Shown in pieces: positions 26,083 through 34,181 of a DNA stretch of 47,878 nt. Source of the stretch: Bacteroidota bacterium (GTDB taxonomy: Bacteria; Bacteroidota; Bacteroidia; Chitinophagales; Saprospiraceae). Position 1 is the first letter of the stretch. Each line of letters starts with the position of its first letter. The position numbers and the translations under genes were made by a program. Below the pieces are notes generated by a model, which ran no database searches, was not told where the DNA came from, and was given only the letters and a program-made list of their open reading frames with translations. The stretch is taken from the NCBI GenBank assembly GCA_024743405.1, contig JANSWP010000055.1:1-47878 (forward strand), read 5' to 3'.

Positions 26083-26587
26083 TTCTTGTTGGGTTGTTTA
26101 GATTTAATTAGAAAATACCCGTTTTCAAATTCGCCGCAAAAATAGAAATTCTTTTGACGAAAAAGATAATTAATGGGGAAGTATAAACAAGGAATAATTC
26201 ACTAAAGGAACAGAATTCAAAAATCCTCTATGGGATTCATTCTTCCAAAGACACAATAGAATAATTAATGTTCACTCTTTACTAATAAATCCATCCTTAG
26301 TCTGGATTAAAAACCCTCCCAGAAACACAGCTTCACCTATGTTTTTTGCCTTAGAAATGAGCAAAATAAATTATCTACATAATGCACATTGATTATTGGT
26401 TGGTATCAAGTCTTTAGTGACGTAATGAAAATTAATTCATCTAAACATCATAAGTGGTCGACAAGATTAATGGATGATTAGTCTTTTTGATTTTTTTAAG
26501 AAATAATCATTTTCTACTTTAAAGCGTTTTTAGATAGATTAAGCTTAAAACTTAAATAAGAAGCAATTTTTTTCAAAAACAAATAAT
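26083..26587. other. Divergent intergenic region between trxB and the subtilase gene
   Basis: 505 bp without a credible reading frame. It holds the trxB promoter box. A short stretch at about 26337-26355 (CTATGTTTTTTGCCTT) resembles the outer core of the hairpin repeats, perhaps a fragment. No promoter box was recognised for the plus-strand gene. Confidence 0.45.
26137..26144 (-). promoter_or_regulatory. Candidate -7 box of trxB
   Basis: The minus strand reads TATTTTTG, an exact TAnnTTTG match, about 50 nt upstream of the probable leader end and 55 nt from the ATG. No TTG is seen at the normal -33 distance. Confidence 0.4.
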
Positions 26588-28180
26588 ATGTTATATCCAA
26601 TCAGTTTTATTGCTGCATTATCTCTTTTAATTCTTTGGTTTTCATACAAAAATAAAGAATCAAACGCCCGGCTATTTTCCAAATTATTCTTTTTGAGCTT
26701 GGGTGTTTATGGAGTTAATTTATTCCTCCAAGACGCCACGTTTGGATATAAATTAATGGCTTTGTCTAGAGATTTAATGATCATGGGAGGGGCTGCTTTT
26801 TTTGCAAGTATTTTATTGAAAAAAAAGCAATTTTTGGTAGTCTTTTTAGCCATTATCGGAGTCTTAATTGGCAAATTCTATTTTGCAACAATGATAAATA
26901 CATTTCCTGAACAATTAAAGACTTCTAGCTCCAATAAGCCAGATATCATTCAAGAAGATCCTTCTACAAAAGAAACCAATGAACCAATCGTATTTGATGA
27001 TAGTTGGGAGTTATTAGTTGATTTAAAAGAAGGTTCAAAAATTAGTGACTTGGAAGCAATTTTGAAAAAATATGATCTGACTGATTTTGAACTAGCTTTC
27101 ACGATGGAGGATAAAGCCGTTACAGATTTAGCTGATTATTATGTAATCAATATACCTGATAACCATAGCCAAGATTTTCAAAAAATATTAATTGATTTAG
27201 ACAAAAGCGAAAACGTGGATTATGTTGAAGGAAATGAGGTCATCAATATTGCCCCGATGCGACCGGAACCTTTGCCAAAAATCAACCGGAAATTTGGCAT
27301 CAATGACCCTGCCTTGACACATCTTTGGGGTTTTGAAACCATGGAAGTAGATAAGCTATATAACTACGTAAACACCAACAATATAACACCCAATAAAAAA
27401 GCTAAAATAGCGATTTTAGATACTGGTATAGATGGAAAACACGAGGATCTAAAAGATCGGTTTTTCTCCACCAAACCTGAGTATGATATGGACGTGGTTG
27501 GTCACGGTACACATTGTGCAGGAATAGCCTCGGCAGTAACGAATAATGCAATTGGAGTCGCCTCCTTTGCCCCGAACAATCGCTTTGTTGAAGTGACCAG
27601 CATTAAGGTTCTAAATGACTTTGGAGGAGGAACTCAAAGAACTGTCATTAATGGAATACTGGAAGCTGCTGATTTAGAAGTGGATGTGATTTCTATGTCC
27701 TTAGGAGGTCGATCCAACTCCTGCCGATTAAAAGCGTATAAAGATGCGATCAAATATGCTAATAAAAAAGGAGCAATTGTGATCGTCGCAGCTGGTAATT
27801 CAAACACCAATGCCAAACAATATTCTCCTGCTAATACCCCTGGTGTTATTACCGTTAGTGCTATTGATACCATATTAAATCGAGCTAGTTTTTCTAATTA
27901 CATTCAAGATATCGAAATGGGTATAGCTGCTCCGGGTGTAAAAATATATTCAACAACTCCCACTAATTCACGAACCGGAAAATATGCAGCTTTCAACGGA
28001 ACTTCTATGGCAACACCCTATGTCGCAGGATTGGTCGGTTTAATGAGAAGTTTGAATCCAAAACTGGACACTAAAGAAGTTTATTCTATTTTGAAGCAAA
28101 CTGGAAAATCAACCAAAGATACCAAGAAGACTGGAAAATTGATTTATCCAGTTGAAGCAATAAGAAAGGTTGTCGAATAA
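26588..28180 (+). CDS. Membrane-integral S8 family serine peptidase (subtilase)
   Basis: A 530-residue protein with four predicted N-terminal transmembrane helices (about 3-19, 30-47, 61-78, 81-101) instead of a signal peptide. An inhibitor-like propeptide region follows (about 140-222, ending VDYVEGNEVI). The subtilisin catalytic domain has D278 (AILDTGIDGKHEDL), H306 (GHGTHCAGIAS), oxyanion N404 (VAAGNSN) and S473 (GTSMATPYVAGL). With four helices, the protease domain would lie on the same side as the N-terminus. If the N-terminus is outside, it is a membrane-tethered periplasmic peptidase. There is no T9SS sorting domain. The substrate is unknown. Confidence 0.9.
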   Translation: MLYPISFIAALSLLILWFSYKNKESNARLFSKLFFLSLGVYGVNLFLQDATFGYKLMALSRDLMIMGGAAFFASILLKKKQFLVVFLAIIGVLIGKFYFATMINTFPEQLKTSSSNKPDIIQEDPSTKETNEPIVFDDSWELLVDLKEGSKISDLEAILKKYDLTDFELAFTMEDKAVTDLADYYVINIPDNHSQDFQKILIDLDKSENVDYVEGNEVINIAPMRPEPLPKINRKFGINDPALTHLWGFETMEVDKLYNYVNTNNITPNKKAKIAILDTGIDGKHEDLKDRFFSTKPEYDMDVVGHGTHCAGIASAVTNNAIGVASFAPNNRFVEVTSIKVLNDFGGGTQRTVINGILEAADLEVDVISMSLGGRSNSCRLKAYKDAIKYANKKGAIVIVAAGNSNTNAKQYSPANTPGVITVSAIDTILNRASFSNYIQDIEMGIAAPGVKIYSTTPTNSRTGKYAAFNGTSMATPYVAGLVGLMRSLNPKLDTKEVYSILKQTGKSTKDTKKTGKLIYPVEAIRKVVE

Positions 28181-28199
28181 ACTGTATTGAAAAATCCTA

Positions 28200-29171
28200 T
28201 CATTCAAATTCTAGATAAGGTTCAATTTTGTCTAATAGATCCTCCGTTAAAGCGCCTCCTATTTGCCTTAAATCATCCATACTTGAAAAGGCTCCATGCT
28301 TTTCGCGGTAATTTACAATTCCATTGGCATGTTTCCACTTCAAGTAAGGATGAGACTTTAATTCTGCGGCAGCGATTGAATTAATACTAATTTTTTTCAA
28401 TGCTGATGTTAACTTTAGAAATGGTTTTATTTTTTGAAAAGTACTATCAGGAAAATTATAGGTTTCGGCTATTTGCTCAATAGATGAAAAGCCACCTAAC
28501 GCCTCACGGAATTTCACCAATCGTTTCGAATAATACTCCCCAATTCCATTTAGTTTCTGCCATTCTTCTGGAGTTGCCTTATTAATATCAATATAGACCA
28601 AATTAGTAGCTCTATGGTTTGTAACCAAAGTTTTTCTATAGGAAAACAAACTATCCTTATCTGTTTTAAAGGGCTGTTTATCAGCAATTTGAGATTGAAT
28701 CGCTTTGGGTCGATCACTTAGTTCGATGAAGGGTTTTAAACGTTGAAAATCTTCTGTTTGTAAACCATAAATACGACTAAAATCATCAGTTTCAATAAAT
28801 TTTCCACCTTTTTTTCTATAGTTAACAATGGTTTGAGACACTTTTTTGGATAATCCTAAGCGAAGAAAATCTTCTTTGGTTGCTATGTTTGGATTGAAGA
28901 AAAACAAAGAAATTTCTTTGGGGGTGGTATTTGAAACAAACCTTGATTTAGATTTATTTGCCAACAATTTGGGCTCCTTAGACTGTTTTCTATTCAAGAA
29001 ATAATCGATTTCCTTTTCAAAATTGGTGAAATCAATTTTTGGTTTTTTTTCCAAAACAATGGAAAAAAGGAAGGGAGCACAAAAACTAAAAAAGCAAATT
29101 GAAGCTAAAATTAAGGCACTGAAATATTCTGCCCGAGTGGGTCTAAACCATTTTTTGAATTGATTTTTCAT
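28200..29171 (-). CDS. Helix-hairpin-helix (ComEA-like) membrane-anchored protein
   Basis: A 323-residue protein with one N-terminal membrane helix (about 18-40) after a basic cytoplasmic tip. Several helix-hairpin-helix units follow: FLRLGLSKKVSQTIVNYRKK, then DINKATPEEWQKLNGIGEYY with KRLVKFREALGGF, then SINSIAAAELKSHPYLKW and ending DLLDKIEPYLEF. The middle unit is the classic ComEA form. Such Bacteroidota proteins are usually annotated as helix-hairpin-helix domain-containing. DNA binding at the outer face of the inner membrane, as in DNA uptake, is plausible but unproven. It is convergent with the subtilase gene, with 19 bp between stops. Confidence 0.82.
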   Translation of the reverse strand: MKNQFKKWFRPTRAEYFSALILASICFFSFCAPFLFSIVLEKKPKIDFTNFEKEIDYFLNRKQSKEPKLLANKSKSRFVSNTTPKEISLFFFNPNIATKEDFLRLGLSKKVSQTIVNYRKKGGKFIETDDFSRIYGLQTEDFQRLKPFIELSDRPKAIQSQIADKQPFKTDKDSLFSYRKTLVTNHRATNLVYIDINKATPEEWQKLNGIGEYYSKRLVKFREALGGFSSIEQIAETYNFPDSTFQKIKPFLKLTSALKKISINSIAAAELKSHPYLKWKHANGIVNYREKHGAFSSMDDLRQIGGALTEDLLDKIEPYLEFE

Positions 29172-29258
29172 AGAGAGTTTGGGGTTAATAATTAGTATTA
29201 TTAAATATTTTACTCTCTAATTTTCCAATTCCATCAGGTTATTTTCTGCGATATTGTT

Positions 29259-29289
29259 CAAATGTAAAAAAATGATTGGATTTGTGCAA
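29259..29289 (-). promoter_or_regulatory. Promoter of the helix-hairpin-helix gene
   Basis: On the minus strand a TTG (29289-29287) and TACATTTG (29266-29259) are separated by 20 bp. This fits the Bacteroidota form TTG-N17-23-TAnnTTTG. It gives a leader of roughly 80 nt. Confidence 0.5.
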
Positions 29290-29298
29290 GTATTGTTT

Positions 29299-29472
29299 TT
29301 ATAAAACTTTTCCGTCAACGGTGGTGCAATAACGGTTATTTCCATCTAAATGACAGGAAGTCATGTAGAGCATCCACTCATTCACACCCCAACCTTTGGC
29401 AATCATTTCCCAAGCTTTTTTCACTGAAAAATTTAATGCTTTAGCTTGTGAAAATCGTTCTTTTGTAGTCAT
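29299..29472 (-). CDS. Small hypothetical protein, 57 residues
   Basis: An ATG-started frame of 57 codons, read from the minus strand: it begins MTTKERFSQAKALNFSVKKA and ends in CTTVDGKVL. It has a hydrophilic amphipathic first half and a Trp/Cys-containing second half (GWGVNEWMLYMTSCHLDG). Two Cys and three Trp in 57 residues suggest a small folded protein rather than chance. Codon composition matches the neighbours. It occupies most of the gap between divergent genes, and its stop codon lies just upstream of the promoter of the helix-hairpin-helix gene. I do not recognise a family. Confidence 0.55.
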   Translation of the reverse strand: MTTKERFSQAKALNFSVKKAWEMIAKGWGVNEWMLYMTSCHLDGNNRYCTTVDGKVL

Positions 29473-29668
29473 CTTTTAAAATTGAAATTAAAAATTATCT
29501 ATCTGATACTTCACCTAAAAATCAGAACAAAGATCAACCAATGTCAATCAAAATTCTTTTTGCTAAAGTCCATTTATTTGTCAATTAGTTTCATAAGTAA
29601 AGTGGATGATGGGTTAGTCTTGACTTTTCTTCTTTGAAAATTTCGATAATTTATCTGACATTCACCAA

Positions 29669-30811
29669 ATGAATATACCAGATAAATTATCGGCGGTAGG
29701 CATTTCTGTTTTTGCACAGATGGGTGAATTGGCCAGAAAATATGCTGCAATTGGATTGGAAAAAGGATCACCTGATTTTGAAATGCCCACAGCCTTAATG
29801 GAATTGAGTAATCGCTTCATTTTAGAGGGCAAAAATCAATATGCTCCGCTTCATGGTGTTCCCGTTTTACGCACACAAATTGCCAATCATATATCGAAAA
29901 AATATCAAAAAGAAATCAATTCCAATTCAGAGGTTTTAGTTACATCAGGCGCGACGCAAGCCTTATATATTTCGATATCTGCTTTTGTCCAGTCGGGTGA
30001 TGAAGTCATCATCATAGAACCTGCTTTTGAGACTTATGCTCCAACAGTATTAATAAATGGAGGTATTCCAATTATTCACGAATTAGACCCACCCTATTTT
30101 ATAATTGATTGGCAAAAAATTCAAGATTTAATCACGCCGAAAACACGAATGATTATCTTAAACACCCCACACAACCCAACAGGCAAAACCTTAAAAAAAC
30201 AGGATTGGGTGGCACTACAAAATATTGTTGAGGATTCTCAAATTCTAATTTTGTCAGATGAAGTGTACGAAAGTTTAGTTTTTGATGGACAATCTCACCA
30301 AAGTATTTTGAGGTTTCCACAACTTTGGCATCGAACATTGGCGACCTTTTCTCTCGGAAAAACTTTTCATTGTACAGGTTGGCGAATTGGGTATTTAATA
30401 GCTCCTCAATACTTGATGGAAATTGTGCTAAAAATTCATCAAAATAATCTTTATGCACCACATACAGCAGCTCAATATGCAATGGGTGAATACCTCAAAA
30501 ATACTGAGCATATCGACTCAATTACCCCCTTTTATGAAAAAAAGAGAAATCTGTTTATTGAAGAAATGAAAGAATCAAAATTTGAATTATTACTATGTGA
30601 AGGGTCGTATCACCTGATTGCTGATTATAAAAATATATCAAAATTGAATGATTTAGATTTTACGGTTCAGCTTTTTAAGAAACATGGTGTTGGTGCCATT
30701 CCTTTGTCTTTTTTCTATACATCGAGGCGAAGCGATGAGATCGTTCGATTTTGCTTTGCAAAGAAGGAAGAAACCCTAATAAGTGGAGCACAAAAGTTAA
30801 ATCGGATATAA
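29669..30811 (+). CDS. PLP-dependent aminotransferase, methionine aminotransferase (YbdL) type
   Basis: A 380-residue fold-type I class I/II aminotransferase. It has the YbdL-like opening (KGSPDFEMPTAL, NQYAPLHGVPVLRTQIA), the phosphate/pyridine residues N169 (NTPHNPTGK) and D197 with Y200 (LSDEVYE), and the PLP Lys K231 in SLGKTFHCTGWRIGY. The C-terminal substrate-side Arg lies in DEIVRFCFAK. The YbdL branch transfers the amino group of methionine and some aromatic residues to keto acids and is close to kynurenine aminotransferases. The 3' end overlaps the convergent UbiA-like gene by 15 bp. Confidence 0.87.
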   Translation: MNIPDKLSAVGISVFAQMGELARKYAAIGLEKGSPDFEMPTALMELSNRFILEGKNQYAPLHGVPVLRTQIANHISKKYQKEINSNSEVLVTSGATQALYISISAFVQSGDEVIIIEPAFETYAPTVLINGGIPIIHELDPPYFIIDWQKIQDLITPKTRMIILNTPHNPTGKTLKKQDWVALQNIVEDSQILILSDEVYESLVFDGQSHQSILRFPQLWHRTLATFSLGKTFHCTGWRIGYLIAPQYLMEIVLKIHQNNLYAPHTAAQYAMGEYLKNTEHIDSITPFYEKKRNLFIEEMKESKFELLLCEGSYHLIADYKNISKLNDLDFTVQLFKKHGVGAIPLSFFYTSRRSDEIVRFCFAKKEETLISGAQKLNRI

Positions 30812-31663
30812 AACAAATGCTCCCCAAACCAATAAAAACTGAAAAATCATTGTCCCATCCATTGCTCCTGTGAAATAATAATCATGTTGATTTTTATCCG
30901 AATTTTGAATCAAATAATAAGTTGAAATAATAGATAATAACAAAGCGAAAGAAACCGGCTTCACATAAAATCCGATCTGATAATTAATTTGAACCAATAT
31001 TACCATTCCGATTAAGACAAACATTCCTAATCGCTTGGTTTTAAGAATACCAATTTTGGAGGGAATGGTTGAGACCTGATTATGTGCATCTACTTTCAAA
31101 TCTCGAATATCAAATGGAAGGGTTATCGCAAAAACAAAAAATGCTCTTTCGACTGCCATTATCCAAACAGCAGGGTCATTGAATTCATTCAATTCTAAGG
31201 CAGGCAAAACGACTGTCACCCATGCCCAAACAATAGCGATCAAAAAGATTTTGATAATCCCCAAGTCTCTCAAACGTCTTTTGCCATTCAAAAAAGGAAG
31301 TACATAAGCTAAGGAGATCAAGGCAGGAATAATCAAAGCCAATTGAACATTTAAATTGCTTTGAAAAAAATAATAGGCACTACCAAATCCTGCCAAAAAA
31401 GCATAAATGATAATATGATTTTTAAAGGTCGAAATAACTTTATACCGCCCTGCATTTGTGAATTGTTGAACCTTAACTAAACCAACAATTCGATGTAAAG
31501 CATATAAAAAAAGGGTTGAACAAAAAGTCATTCCAATAACAGGGCTCCAAGTCATTTCTTTGGAAATAAGCAACTGTGTTTGCCAAGTTAATGCCAAAGC
31601 ACAGAGCGCAATCCAAAGATTACTATAAAAAATGAGGTCGATAAATTTTATTAGAAATTTGAT
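30797..31663 (-). CDS. UbiA-like prenyltransferase family membrane protein, no conventional start codon
   Basis: A polytopic membrane protein of about 288 residues with some seven to nine helices. It carries the second UbiA aspartate motif, FDIRDLKVDAHNQVSTIP. The first motif, NDxxDxxxD, is not recognisable (LHRIVGLVK stands near its place), so prenyl-transfer activity is doubtful. The frame contains no ATG or GTG at its 5' end. The only TTG (31753) lies 52 bp inside the upstream gene and would add an unlikely hydrophilic tail. The natural opening KFLIKFIDLIFYSNLWIAL follows an ATC at 31663, 38 bp after the upstream stop. ATT 31687 is another candidate. It is the last gene of the korA-korB-reductase operon. 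Confidence 0.7.
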   Translation of the reverse strand: MKFLIKFIDLIFYSNLWIALCALALTWQTQLLISKEMTWSPVIGMTFCSTLFLYALHRIVGLVKVQQFTNAGRYKVISTFKNHIIIYAFLAGFGSAYYFFQSNLNVQLALIIPALISLAYVLPFLNGKRRLRDLGIIKIFLIAIVWAWVTVVLPALELNEFNDPAVWIMAVERAFFVFAITLPFDIRDLKVDAHNQVSTIPSKIGILKTKRLGMFVLIGMVILVQINYQIGFYVKPVSFALLLSIISTYYLIQNSDKNQHDYYFTGAMDGTMIFQFLLVWGAFVLYPI

Positions 31664-31701
31664 ATTTGCATTTTTAGTCCATAAAATTTCACGAAATGAT
31701 T

Positions 31702-33048
31702 TTAATGCCCAACCATATTTTCTAATCGAATCGGCACATTTTTTTCCACCCAATTCATAAAATTTCCATCATAACCCACCTTTTTTTGTAAAACTGAAAC
31801 TCGTTGAAAAATTTCGTTCATTTGGTCATTATTGGGAGAAATAAAACGCTCAATCTGTCCAACTATATTTCCCGTTTGGTTTAATACAGAATGAGACTTT
31901 GAAGTAATTTTCTGAACGAATAAATCACCTGACTCTATAAAGTGATCGTCCACTATTTGTTCCGTAACCGCTCGACCATGCTTAGTGGATTCGATAATAT
32001 TACCTCGACCTGTAACCGCATTACCCAACGCAAAAACATTTTTATATCCTTTTATCCGACAACATTTTGCTTTATCTACATCAAAATTTTGCCATTTCAT
32101 TGGAATGCCATTTATGGGAACAGAAACACTTCCGATAGATGAAATGATTAATCGAGAAAAGACTGCCTTATCTGAATTTTTAATAGGTTGAGCTTTCCCA
32201 TTGATTATTTCTGTTTTTTGAAAAATAATACCTTTTAGTTCACCATTTTCCTCGATTTTGCTAATTGGCAAATGCAATTCCTCAACATTAAAAAGGAATT
32301 TTTTACGAGCATTATTTAATATTTTTTCCCGAATCTGTTCTACTTTCGACAATTTATCAGGCGTATCTGCAGGCACAGGAGATAGCGGCATTTCTTTAAT
32401 TCGTCGTCGATAAAAAAGGGTGCAACCTTTCAAGCCTAAATCCTCCAATGTAAGACCTAACAAATCCAGTTTTCTATTGATGCCTTTGTCCAATTCCAAT
32501 ACATTGGTTTCAATTCCTCTTGCTTTTAGTACCTTTTCTACACTTAACATCATCAATGCTTTACAAATATCAATAGACGCTAAACCACCACCAATAACAA
32601 TTGCCTCATCCCGAATTTCAATATCTTCTCCTTTAAAAGTAGGTTCATGAAAATGATTGAACCAATAAATAAAAGGATTCTGATAATAAAACCCTCGTCC
32701 AATAAAATTGTCAATTCCTTCAATTGGAAGTGATCTATCTTTCCAAGCACCAGTTGCCAACAATATGGCGCTAAACCCCCATTCATTAAGGATTTCTTTA
32801 AAATCTATATCTTTTCCTAATGATACGCCAGGCACAAAGTCAATTAATTCATGATTTAGCTTGTCATTGATTTTTGCCTCTTCTTGATCTCTTAATTTTG
32901 CATGCCATTTAGGTAAACCATCCTCAATCTTTCCATAAGGCAGCACATTTTGTTCAAAGACGACACATCGAATGCCTCTTTGGCTCAGTTGATAAGCTGC
33001 CTCAGCCCCTGAAACAGCACCTCCGAAAATGGCTATAATGTGTTTCAT
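31702..33048 (-). CDS. FAD/NAD(P)-dependent oxidoreductase of the ferredoxin-NADP reductase (adrenodoxin-reductase-like) type
   Basis: About 448 residues. The N-terminal FAD dinucleotide fold is IIAIFGGAVSGAEAAYQL, with GGAVSG in place of the usual GAGPAG. Then come PYGKIEDGLPKWH and the second nucleotide fold VIGGGLASIDICKALM. The C-terminal FAD closure reads YKNVFALGNAVTGRGNIIES, of the adrenodoxin-reductase style. Directly behind korA-korB, it probably exchanges electrons between ferredoxin and NADP(H) for the 2-oxoacid oxidoreductase. The frame opens with GTG 33051, but ATG 33048 is the natural start. No Fe-S cluster cysteines are seen. Confidence 0.78.
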   Translation of the reverse strand: MKHIIAIFGGAVSGAEAAYQLSQRGIRCVVFEQNVLPYGKIEDGLPKWHAKLRDQEEAKINDKLNHELIDFVPGVSLGKDIDFKEILNEWGFSAILLATGAWKDRSLPIEGIDNFIGRGFYYQNPFIYWFNHFHEPTFKGEDIEIRDEAIVIGGGLASIDICKALMMLSVEKVLKARGIETNVLELDKGINRKLDLLGLTLEDLGLKGCTLFYRRRIKEMPLSPVPADTPDKLSKVEQIREKILNNARKKFLFNVEELHLPISKIEENGELKGIIFQKTEIINGKAQPIKNSDKAVFSRLIISSIGSVSVPINGIPMKWQNFDVDKAKCCRIKGYKNVFALGNAVTGRGNIIESTKHGRAVTEQIVDDHFIESGDLFVQKITSKSHSVLNQTGNIVGQIERFISPNNDQMNEIFQRVSVLQKKVGYDGNFMNWVEKNVPIRLENMVGH

Positions 33049-33104
33049 CACAAAGTAATAGTATACAATTGATAGGAACCAATATTCAGTTACCTAGCAA
33101 CTAA

Positions 33105-34148
33105 TTATTCAATCTCCCAAGTTGATTTTCCAGCGAGAAGGGCATCCAAGTCACCTTTGCCTTTTTGCTCGATCGCCAAATCTAATTGAGCATGTAATAA
33201 GTCTTCGTATGCTGGTTTTTCTTCATTGTAAAGGACTCCAAAAGGACGAGGGAAGTATTCACCAGATTTATTATTGGGGTCATCGAAAAATCGCGTCAAG
33301 ATTTGAGCTTTGAATAGGTCAGCTTCATCATGAATCCATAAATCGTCCTTCGATACCTTATCTTTTTCCAAATCTACGACCTTTGGTTTGTATCCATCCA
33401 ATCGAATACCGAGCTCAGAATTTAAACCAAAAACAAGAGGTTGACCTTGTTCTAAAAAGATCCCATTTGCCATTTTCGTTTCTCGGTCGGTAAATGCGAA
33501 AAAGGCACCGTCATTGAAAATATTACAATTTTGGTAAATCTCAAGAAGCGACGTACCATGATAATCATTTGACCTATGAAGCATGGCTTTTAAATGTTTT
33601 GGGTCTCGATCCATAGAACGAGCAACAAATGTAGCCCCCGCACCTAGGGCAAATGCCAAAGGATTGACAGGATTGTCCAAAGAGCCCATAGGTGTAGATT
33701 TAGTCCTTTTATTCACTTCAGAAGTTGGAGAATATTGACCTTTTGTCAAACCGTAAATTTGATTATTGAATAACATAATATTCAAATTCACGTTACGCCG
33801 AAGGATATGTAAAAGGTGGTTTCCACCAATGGATAATCCATCGCCATCGCCAGTTATCATCCAAATACTTAAGTCAGGATTCGCAATCCGCAGCCCTGTG
33901 GCAATTGCAGGCGCGCGACCATGAATTGAGTGCATGCCATAGGTATCCATATAATAAGGAAACCTTGAAGAACAACCAATTCCTGAAATAACTGCTACCT
34001 TATCTTTATCCAATCCCAATTCCGCCATGACGGTTTGGACTTGTTTTAATATTGAATAATCGCCGCAACCAGGACACCATCGAACATCTTGGTCAGTGGC
34101 GAAATCTTTAGCTTTTAGGGGTTTATTATCTGGTGGTAATGTTGACAT
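33105..34148 (-). CDS. korB: 2-oxoacid:ferredoxin oxidoreductase subunit beta
   Basis: A 347-residue thiamine-diphosphate-binding beta subunit. WCPGCGDYSI near residue 25 carries two Cys of the [4Fe-4S] site. The TPP-Mg motif is GDGDGLSIGGNHLLH followed by NNQIYGLTKGQ. SPTSEVNKRTKSTPMG is typical of KorB. With KorA it converts 2-oxoglutarate or another 2-oxoacid and CoA to acyl-CoA, CO2 and reduced ferredoxin. The gene follows korA by 33 bp. Confidence 0.93.
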   Translation of the reverse strand: MSTLPPDNKPLKAKDFATDQDVRWCPGCGDYSILKQVQTVMAELGLDKDKVAVISGIGCSSRFPYYMDTYGMHSIHGRAPAIATGLRIANPDLSIWMITGDGDGLSIGGNHLLHILRRNVNLNIMLFNNQIYGLTKGQYSPTSEVNKRTKSTPMGSLDNPVNPLAFALGAGATFVARSMDRDPKHLKAMLHRSNDYHGTSLLEIYQNCNIFNDGAFFAFTDRETKMANGIFLEQGQPLVFGLNSELGIRLDGYKPKVVDLEKDKVSKDDLWIHDEADLFKAQILTRFFDDPNNKSGEYFPRPFGVLYNEEKPAYEDLLHAQLDLAIEQKGKGDLDALLAGKSTWEIE

Positions 34149-34181
34149 AATATTGTCAATTTTGAATTTAATTTGAATGAT

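Noticed and set aside
28187-28384. A 65-codon plus-strand frame after the subtilase gene
   Set aside because: It is antisense to the 3' end of the helix-hairpin-helix gene and has no supported product.
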